From: a virus
IMG/VR virus record: IMGVR_UViG_3300005441_000001
Span: 1 to 53,170 of that record
Strand: one strand, 5' to 3'
DNA length: 53,170 nt
Part shown: one piece after another, positions 49,254 to 53,170 of the stretch
Numbering within the stretch: position 1 is the first letter of the stretch
Layout of the letters: the number at the start of each line of letters is the position of its first letter
The notes under the pieces: model-generated
Databases searched by the model: none
What the model was told of the DNA's origin: nothing
The model's input: the letters and a program-made list of their open reading frames with translations, nothing else
Program-made: the position numbers and the translations under genes

Positions 49254-50220
49254 TCGCTGCCTCTAGCTCAGCTTCGAAGGCCGCGATAGCTTTATCAGCC
49301 TCATCGACTGTCAGGTCAGCGAGAGTACGCTTCCCTGTCACCTTCTCCACGAGGAGCTTCGCCGCGCCGCGCTTCTGTACCTTCTCCAACGCAGCACCTC
49401 GGTTCCCGAGGAGGATGTACTGCTCCTTCTCGATCCCGTTCGACTGAATCTCCTTCACGCCGTCAGCGGTGTTGATGTAGAACGCTTTCTTGTACACTGG
49501 CGGCGTCCACTCCTCGTCACCGTCGTCGAGCCAACGCCGGATGTTCGCCCCGAGGACGGTCATGTCGTTGATATCAGTGGTAGCGGGGATCAACGTACCA
49601 TTCGGGAGGAAGTCGATAGCGCTGTGCGTCACGCGAATCGTATGATCGAGGTCAATCGTCATGACCGCGTTGAACTCGTACTCGAATTGCTTCCGCTGTA
49701 CGATCTCGGTCCCCACCTTCACAGGGGTTGACTTTCCGTTAACCTGTTCGATCACGTAGTCGTCCTTCATGCGAGCGGTGACGATGATGTGTAGTGGAGC
49801 TGACACGATCGCCCGGATGAAGGCGTTATGCTTCGGCGTCGCAGCCTTCCAGCCGCCGAAGAACTTGTCGGTGTTTCCGTCGACAAGCTCAAGAATCGCC
49901 TGCCACTCCTGCGTGGTAGAGTCGATCAGGAGAAGGTCGTACTTCGCGCGGGCCGCCTCGTCGATCGCTTTGATGTAGGCGTCAGGAGAACAGTTCGTAA
50001 GCTCCTGTACGTCGAACCCCTCAGGTTGTGTCGTGCCGGGGAATCGCTTTGCGTAGAGGCTCAAAGCTCCGTTCTCAGTGTCGACGGCAGCGATACGCCC
50101 TTCCGGGCCAACGATGCCACGGGCGATGCCGAGCGAGGTCAAGGACTTACCTGACTTCGACATCCCTGCGATAGCCAGGCGGGACTTGACGCGCTTACGG
50201 GTTGCGGGTTTGAAGGCCAT
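49243..50220 (-). CDS. Sak4-type RecA-like recombinase ATPase
   Basis: 325 residues. Walker A GMSKSGKS (19-26), AVDTENGALSLYAKRFPG (45-62), Walker B YDLLLID (94-100) and a DEAARAKYD helix are typical of phage AAA_24/Sak4 proteins, which pair with SSB and an exonuclease for single-strand annealing or strand exchange. The C-terminus is helical (ADLTVDEADKAIAAFEAELE). It starts after the previous stop with TAACATG. Confidence 0.9.
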   Translation of the reverse strand: MAFKPATRKRVKSRLAIAGMSKSGKSLTSLGIARGIVGPEGRIAAVDTENGALSLYAKRFPGTTQPEGFDVQELTNCSPDAYIKAIDEAARAKYDLLLIDSTTQEWQAILELVDGNTDKFFGGWKAATPKHNAFIRAIVSAPLHIIVTARMKDDYVIEQVNGKSTPVKVGTEIVQRKQFEYEFNAVMTIDLDHTIRVTHSAIDFLPNGTLIPATTDINDMTVLGANIRRWLDDGDEEWTPPVYKKAFYINTADGVKEIQSNGIEKEQYILLGNRGAALEKVQKRGAAKLLVEKVTGKRTLADLTVDEADKAIAAFEAELEAASVQ

Positions 50221-50221
50221 G

Positions 50222-50467
50222 TTAAAGCTCGAATGTGAAGGGCTTAACAGGCTTGCCTTCGTCGAACTGTTTGATAAATTTCCTTACGCTACTTGGAACT
50301 CTTTCTGTGAGAACAAAGTTGCTGATAGAAAGATAGACTTGACCGACATCTGCATCTTCAAAGGCGTCAAACCCAAAGTACTCTTTCATTGCAAGTGCGA
50401 CAGGACAAGCACACTTACTGTTTTGTACACCATCTTGTATATGCTTCTTCGTCACTCGAATCTTCAT
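50222..50467 (-). CDS. 81-aa hypothetical protein
   Basis: SD AAAGGAG before the ATG at 50467. MKIRVTKKHIQDGVQNSKCA then CPVALAMKEYFGFDAF, a helix-rich small protein; VYLSISNFVLTERVPSSVRK suggests a mixed alpha/beta fold. Similar phage proteins with KHI..G...CP.A.A are known but their role is not. Confidence 0.75.
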   Translation of the reverse strand: MKIRVTKKHIQDGVQNSKCACPVALAMKEYFGFDAFEDADVGQVYLSISNFVLTERVPSSVRKFIKQFDEGKPVKPFTFEL

Positions 50468-50478
50468 CGTACTCTCCT

Positions 50479-50691
50479 TTACGCTTTGAGCGCCATCGCG
50501 CTTCGCACGAGCAGCGCCACTAAAAACCCCGCCCACACTTGCAACTTAAGATCTTTCGTCGCGGTGTCAAGCTCGGACAGCGCGATATAGTCACACTTCG
50601 GGCAGGCTTTCATGAATTTGAAACGCGTGTGCCCGCAGCGGACACAAGTGATGCCGTCTTTGATGCGTGGGCGGGGTTTCTTGAGGGTCAT
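50479..50691 (-). CDS. 70-aa zinc ribbon plus TM helix
   Basis: MTLKKPRPRIKDGITCVRCG and CPKC (residues 16-33) form a CxxC-CxxC ribbon. The C-terminal 20 residues (VWAGFLVALLVRSAMALKA) are hydrophobic, a probable membrane anchor. It would place a small ribbon at the membrane. Function unknown. Confidence 0.65.
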   Translation of the reverse strand: MTLKKPRPRIKDGITCVRCGHTRFKFMKACPKCDYIALSELDTATKDLKLQVWAGFLVALLVRSAMALKA

Positions 50692-50924
50692 CGTCGTACC
50701 ACCTCGACTTTCATCTGCTCCTGCTTACTACTCGGTCGACAGCACACCCACTTCTGGTGGACACCCTTCTGTGTCATCCAGTGGATGATCTCGCCGACCA
50801 TGGTTACACGCCAACCACGCCAGCCGCGATCGCGCCAGTTGGGCTCAGTATACTGCGTAACACGCTGTACTGCTGAGCCGAACACTTCGCGTGCGCGGCG
50901 AGTCGCCTCGTGAATATCTTTCAT
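50688..50924 (-). CDS. 78-aa hypothetical protein
   Basis: MKDIHEATRRAREVFGSAVQ, a helical basic start, then RDRGWRGWRVTMVGEIIHWM and a Cys pair (VCCRP). The start has SD AGGTG within the 10-mer CGTAGCACCT. It is the first gene after the divergent regulatory region, and its stop overlaps the next start (ATGA). Confidence 0.65.
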   Translation of the reverse strand: MKDIHEATRRAREVFGSAVQRVTQYTEPNWRDRGWRGWRVTMVGEIIHWMTQKGVHQKWVCCRPSSKQEQMKVEVVRR

Positions 50925-50934
50925 CGTAGCACCT
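50925..50934. repeat. 10-mer CGTAGCACCT, copy 1 of 4
   Basis: CGTAGCACCT occurs at 50925-50934, 51071-51080 (inside a promoter spacer), 51356-51365 and, inverted, 46828-46837. Four copies in one small genome exceed chance. The set may be operators, though this copy also serves as the SD of the gene at 50688-50924. Confidence 0.45.
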
Positions 50935-51063
50935 TTCGCGGGCGTCCGGCCCGCGCTTTCTTCGCTGCAATTCGCGCGCCAAATTCAAGCCCGCGATTTT
51001 CCTCGCGGCACCTTCGTGCGCCCGCGCACGATTCGCATTTTTGCCCGTGCGGGCGTGCTGCGC

Positions 51064-51092
51064 TTGACTTCGTAGCACCTATCGTCTATACT
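51064..51092 (+). promoter_or_regulatory. Strong sigma70-like promoter of the moron-like gene
   Basis: -35 TTGACT (51064-51069), 17-bp spacer, -10 TATACT (51087-51092). The spacer contains the 10-mer CGTAGCACCT (51071-51080), a possible operator. A hairpin (GGTACGGG/CCCGTGCC, with one G-U) lies in the leader before the gene at 51181. Confidence 0.7.
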
Positions 51093-51180
51093 ACTAAGCA
51101 TGCGCAACTGCACAATAGAGCGAATAATCGCGTGGGTACGGGAGCGCATGCCGCACCCGTGCCGGAAATGGAGGGAATTC

Positions 51181-51345
51181 ATGGCTGCACTTGATAATCT
51201 TCGGGGTGCTATCGACAAGCTCACTGCTTCTGTCGACGCACTTGCTGCAAAGCCTACTGGCGGCGTGCCTGAGGCTGACGTACAGTCCGCAGCGGACGCT
51301 GTGGCCGCGCAGGCGGATCGCATCGACGTGATCGTTGCGGGCTAA
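51181..51345 (+). CDS. 54-aa coiled-coil protein, moron-like
   Basis: The only rightward gene inside the leftward arc. SD GGAGGG, ATG at 51181: MAALDNLRGAIDKLTASVDA then PEADVQSAADAVAAQADRID, a likely coiled coil. It has its own promoter and a terminator at 51388-51408, so it can be expressed independently. Similar short coiled coils are common in phages; the role is unknown. Confidence 0.7.
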   Translation: MAALDNLRGAIDKLTASVDALAAKPTGGVPEADVQSAADAVAAQADRIDVIVAG

Positions 51346-51387
51346 GTAGTTACCTCGTAGCACCTGAGTACGAAAGGGGTCGGCCTC

Positions 51388-51408
51388 GAAAGGGGTCGGC
51401 CCCTTTTC
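51388..51408 (+). terminator. Intrinsic terminator after the moron-like gene
   Basis: AAAGGGG (51389-51395), loop TCGG, CCCCTTTT (51400-51407). The preceding 17 bases repeat the 5' half. On the minus strand the run AAAA would also allow the opposite gene's transcripts to end here, so it may be bidirectional. Confidence 0.7.
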
Positions 51409-51411
51409 ACG

Positions 51412-51753
51412 TTAGGGGAGAGGTTCGACGTGTACGACTACAGGTATACCGTAGGCTTGTTCGCCCCGCGCCTCCTCGGCTGTTACCATGATGACGTAAT
51501 CGCCTGTCATCTCAGGCATGGCGATAGGAACGACGCGATGCCCGAGGCTTGACAGTGCGCGCACCATACGGTGCCGCTCTACCTGCTGACAGTCTGGGCC
51601 TAGGATGACAGTCGAAACACGCCCACGCGGCAACGTAGGGACTTCTACGTTGATGTATGCGCGGCCCCCAGGGTAGGTGATTTGCTCTAGAGGTAGAACC
51701 TGCATCGGGCTGGTGTCGGCGAGGAGGACAAAAAGGCAGAAGGTGGTTAGCAT
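51412..51753 (-). CDS. 113-aa secreted-like protein
   Basis: The start at ATG 51753 overlaps the end of the preceding gene. MLTTFCLFVLLADTSPMQVL is a short hydrophobic signal-like start, followed by a beta-rich region (GGRAYINVEVPTLPRGRVST). One Cys (GPDCQQ) remains. Likely exported or envelope-associated; unknown function. Confidence 0.6.
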   Translation of the reverse strand: MLTTFCLFVLLADTSPMQVLPLEQITYPGGRAYINVEVPTLPRGRVSTVILGPDCQQVERHRMVRALSSLGHRVVPIAMPEMTGDYVIMVTAEEARGEQAYGIPVVVHVEPLP

Positions 51754-52346
51754 TTTTGCTCCGGGAGCGTGGAGAGCAGAGCACGTAGCTCGGCGCAGAA
51801 CCCATCGTGATCCTGCAACGTCTCCTCTGGGCTGCACCTCGTGTGAGCAATGCGCTGCGCTTGGAGTAGAAGTTTCGTGGCGGCTTGGAGCTGGGATTCT
51901 GCGGCTTCCAGATCGCGTATAGCTTCGGCGCACGTCTCACGTTCACAAATAGCCGCGTGCTCTGCTAGCTCCTTGTCACGAATCGCCTCGGCGAGCTGCG
52001 CCTCCACCTCGGCGAGTTTGGCTTTCACCAATCCTGGCGAACAGTCGAAACATCCCGAGCCAGAACACCAGCCGCATGGTTTTCGTAGCTCGGCGAGCTG
52101 TGCCTCCAGAGCTTCTACTTTCTCTTGAAGGCGCGCGGCGGCAGTACGGCTGAATTGTTCTGTGTAGGCGGCGAGCTGCGCCTCGCGATCGTCGAAAAGG
52201 GCGAGCAGTCGGCAGGGGATGCATGCGAGCTTATGCTCGTCGCTACAAGTATCATGAACGGAGCGCCATCCTGCGAGCCAGTGAGCAACCGCCACGTCGT
52301 CTCGCACGAACGCCGCGAGCGCGGCCTCCCGAGGGTCAGTGCTCAA
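51747..52346 (-). CDS. 199-aa coiled-coil protein with zinc motif
   Basis: MSTDPREAALAAFVRDDVAV, a Cys-containing part (CSDEHKLACIPC), then a long coiled coil with CGWCSGSGCFDC in the middle (about 93-104), a DnaJ-like CxxCxGxxC-type zinc turn. Later helices are rich in Glu and Ala. It may bridge protein partners. No family recognised. Confidence 0.65.
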   Translation of the reverse strand: MSTDPREAALAAFVRDDVAVAHWLAGWRSVHDTCSDEHKLACIPCRLLALFDDREAQLAAYTEQFSRTAAARLQEKVEALEAQLAELRKPCGWCSGSGCFDCSPGLVKAKLAEVEAQLAEAIRDKELAEHAAICERETCAEAIRDLEAAESQLQAATKLLLQAQRIAHTRCSPEETLQDHDGFCAELRALLSTLPEQKC

Positions 52347-52525
52347 TGCCCTAACTCCTCAATCTCAAACGCCTCGCGATGCAGCTCATCCTCGTGTAAC
52401 AGCTCCCTATACACAAGCTCTCGCATCACCTCTGCGCTAAGGCGCGGGAACATGTATGCGAGGAGGAAGGGCTTTTCGCGGAATAGGAGACCGCGACGTT
52501 GGGGTTTATCTGTGGGCGCAAGCAT
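52343..52525 (-). CDS. 60-aa hypothetical protein
   Basis: MLAPTDKPQRRGLLFREKPF then a helical, acidic C-terminus (ELLHEDELHREAFEIEELGH). It overlaps the end of the phosphoesterase gene and the start of the coiled-coil gene, as expected in a compact operon. Confidence 0.6.
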   Translation of the reverse strand: MLAPTDKPQRRGLLFREKPFLLAYMFPRLSAEVMRELVYRELLHEDELHREAFEIEELGH

Positions 52526-53033
52526 GGAGAATCTCCTCTAGCGTGACTGGCTTGTGGCTCAGTACCTCGGTGCTCGCGTTGAAGTACCGCGCGCCGAGGT
52601 ACGGTGTGTACGGCGTGTCGCTGCGGTTGTTGTGTAAGTGACCGTGTACATTGACCCAGTTACGTCGTAGTGATTCACCATGTACCGGGATGTGCGTGAG
52701 GAGGAGGTCCGAGATAACGCGGACGCCATAGATTTCCTCAAACCCAGCGTCAATGTATTCGCGGGTTTTGAAGATGTCATGATTACCGCGTACGAGGCGC
52801 TTATGCCCATGGAGCCATCGCGCAATCTGTACCCACTCGCGCTTGATAGCAAAGTCGCCGAGGTGGTAAACGTGGTCCTGCGGACGTACAGTCTCATTCC
52901 ACTTTGTAATCATCGCATCGTGCATCTGCTCCACGTTATCGAATGGGCGCAGGCGCACCCCGTCGTCACGCTCAAACGTAAGAATATTAGCGTGGCCGAA
53001 GTGAGAGTCAGAGATTACGTAGACTGTAGGCAT
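52506..53033 (-). CDS. Calcineurin-like metallophosphoesterase
   Basis: 175 residues with all family motifs: VISDSHFGHANI (near 6-17), HLGDFAI, LVRGNHDIF, LLLTHIPVH and NVHGHLH. This is the small phage-type phosphoesterase family (about 170 aa). It is the first gene of the right part of the leftward arc, directly downstream of the junction control element. SD AAGGAACG before the ATG at 53033. Possible roles: nucleotide or tRNA-end hydrolysis; substrate unknown. Confidence 0.88.
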   Translation of the reverse strand: MPTVYVISDSHFGHANILTFERDDGVRLRPFDNVEQMHDAMITKWNETVRPQDHVYHLGDFAIKREWVQIARWLHGHKRLVRGNHDIFKTREYIDAGFEEIYGVRVISDLLLTHIPVHGESLRRNWVNVHGHLHNNRSDTPYTPYLGARYFNASTEVLSHKPVTLEEILHACAHR

Positions 53034-53084
53034 CGTTCCTTACGCTTGCACCGAGCCATCCTCACCCGTACGTGTACCGTCAGG

Positions 53085-53101
53085 CGCCCCCGTAGGGGGC
53101 G
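53085..53101 (-). terminator. CGCCCCC-GTA-GGGGGCG hairpin
   Basis: A perfect 7-bp GC stem with 3-nt loop just upstream of the phosphoesterase gene, downstream of the junction element on the leftward strand. It may stop read-through from the left island or attenuate the leader. Confidence 0.45.
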
Positions 53102-53131
53102 ACGTAGGGTGGGCGGCTCCCCCGTCCGACT

Positions 53132-53170
53132 CCGCCACCAAAACCCCTTCTATGGGCGAATTTGGTGGAA
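53132..53170 (-). promoter_or_regulatory. Paired control element, copy A (spans the junction)
   Basis: CCGCCACCAAA (53132-53142), 18 variable bases, TTTGGTGGAA (53161-53170), continuing into CG-N2-GTTTG at 31-39 of the circle. It is the inverted match to copy B at 7114-7161. Read leftward it precedes the gene at 53033, in the same orientation as copy B relative to the rightward block. Confidence 0.6.
53141..53170. repeat. Terminal direct repeat (assembly overlap), right copy
   Basis: Identical to bases 1-30; see the left copy. It shows that the contig closes. Confidence 0.9.

Overview
The window is a complete tailed-phage genome of about 53.1 kb. Its first 30 bases recur as its last 30, so the assembly closes into a circle. 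The head genes run in the usual order: terminase subunits, portal, scaffold, capsid. They are followed by nozzle-like and adaptor-like tail genes, a lysis cassette, and very large internal virion proteins. I see no tape-measure protein, tail tube, sheath, integrase or repressor. This suggests a lytic, short-tailed (podovirus-like) phage. Nothing in the window names the host. Shine-Dalgarno sites and sigma70-like promoters point to a bacterium, and proline/threonine-rich secreted proteins and small lipoproteins suggest one with a secretory envelope.

Layout. The late block runs rightward from about 7.3 to 38.2 kb. It begins with a promoter and tRNA-Met, then terminase, portal, scaffold, capsid, adaptors, tail proteins, secreted Pro/Thr-repeat proteins, a beta-propeller, holin-like proteins, a GH24 endolysin and internal virion proteins. 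Everything else runs leftward. From 6.6 kb the leftward arc passes through the circular junction and continues down to 38.1 kb, meeting the late block tail to tail. Its first part (126-6565) is an accessory island of small Cys-rich proteins, a lipoprotein, an amidoligase paired with a class II glutamine amidotransferase, and a tRNA-like RNA. Its second part (38.1-53.0 kb) holds phosphoesterases, a recombination set (Sak4-type ATPase, PD-(D/E)XK nuclease, SSB-like protein), a split UDG/exonuclease/family A DNA polymerase, a RecA-fold helicase candidate and nucleotide-metabolism enzymes. One small rightward gene (51181-51345) sits inside this arc with its own promoter and terminator.

Control. 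Two copies of a roughly 48-bp element stand upstream of the two main directions of transcription, in the same orientation relative to their downstream genes (7114-7161 for the rightward block; the junction at 53132-53170/1-39 for the leftward block). Several sigma70-like promoters are visible. Many gene junctions are TAATG, ATGA or GTGA overlaps, which implies coupled translation.

Most unusual points: the paired control elements; a SPO1-like UDG-exonuclease-polymerase arrangement broken into three pieces, with the UDG C-terminal motif stranded about 1.7 kb from its N-terminal part; Cys clusters inserted on both sides of the polymerase NLQNI motif; the zinc-ribbon amidoligase/amidotransferase island; a highly structured 205-nt leader before the UDG gene; a 149-nt tRNA-like RNA; and secreted Pro/Thr-repeat proteins inside the virion operon.
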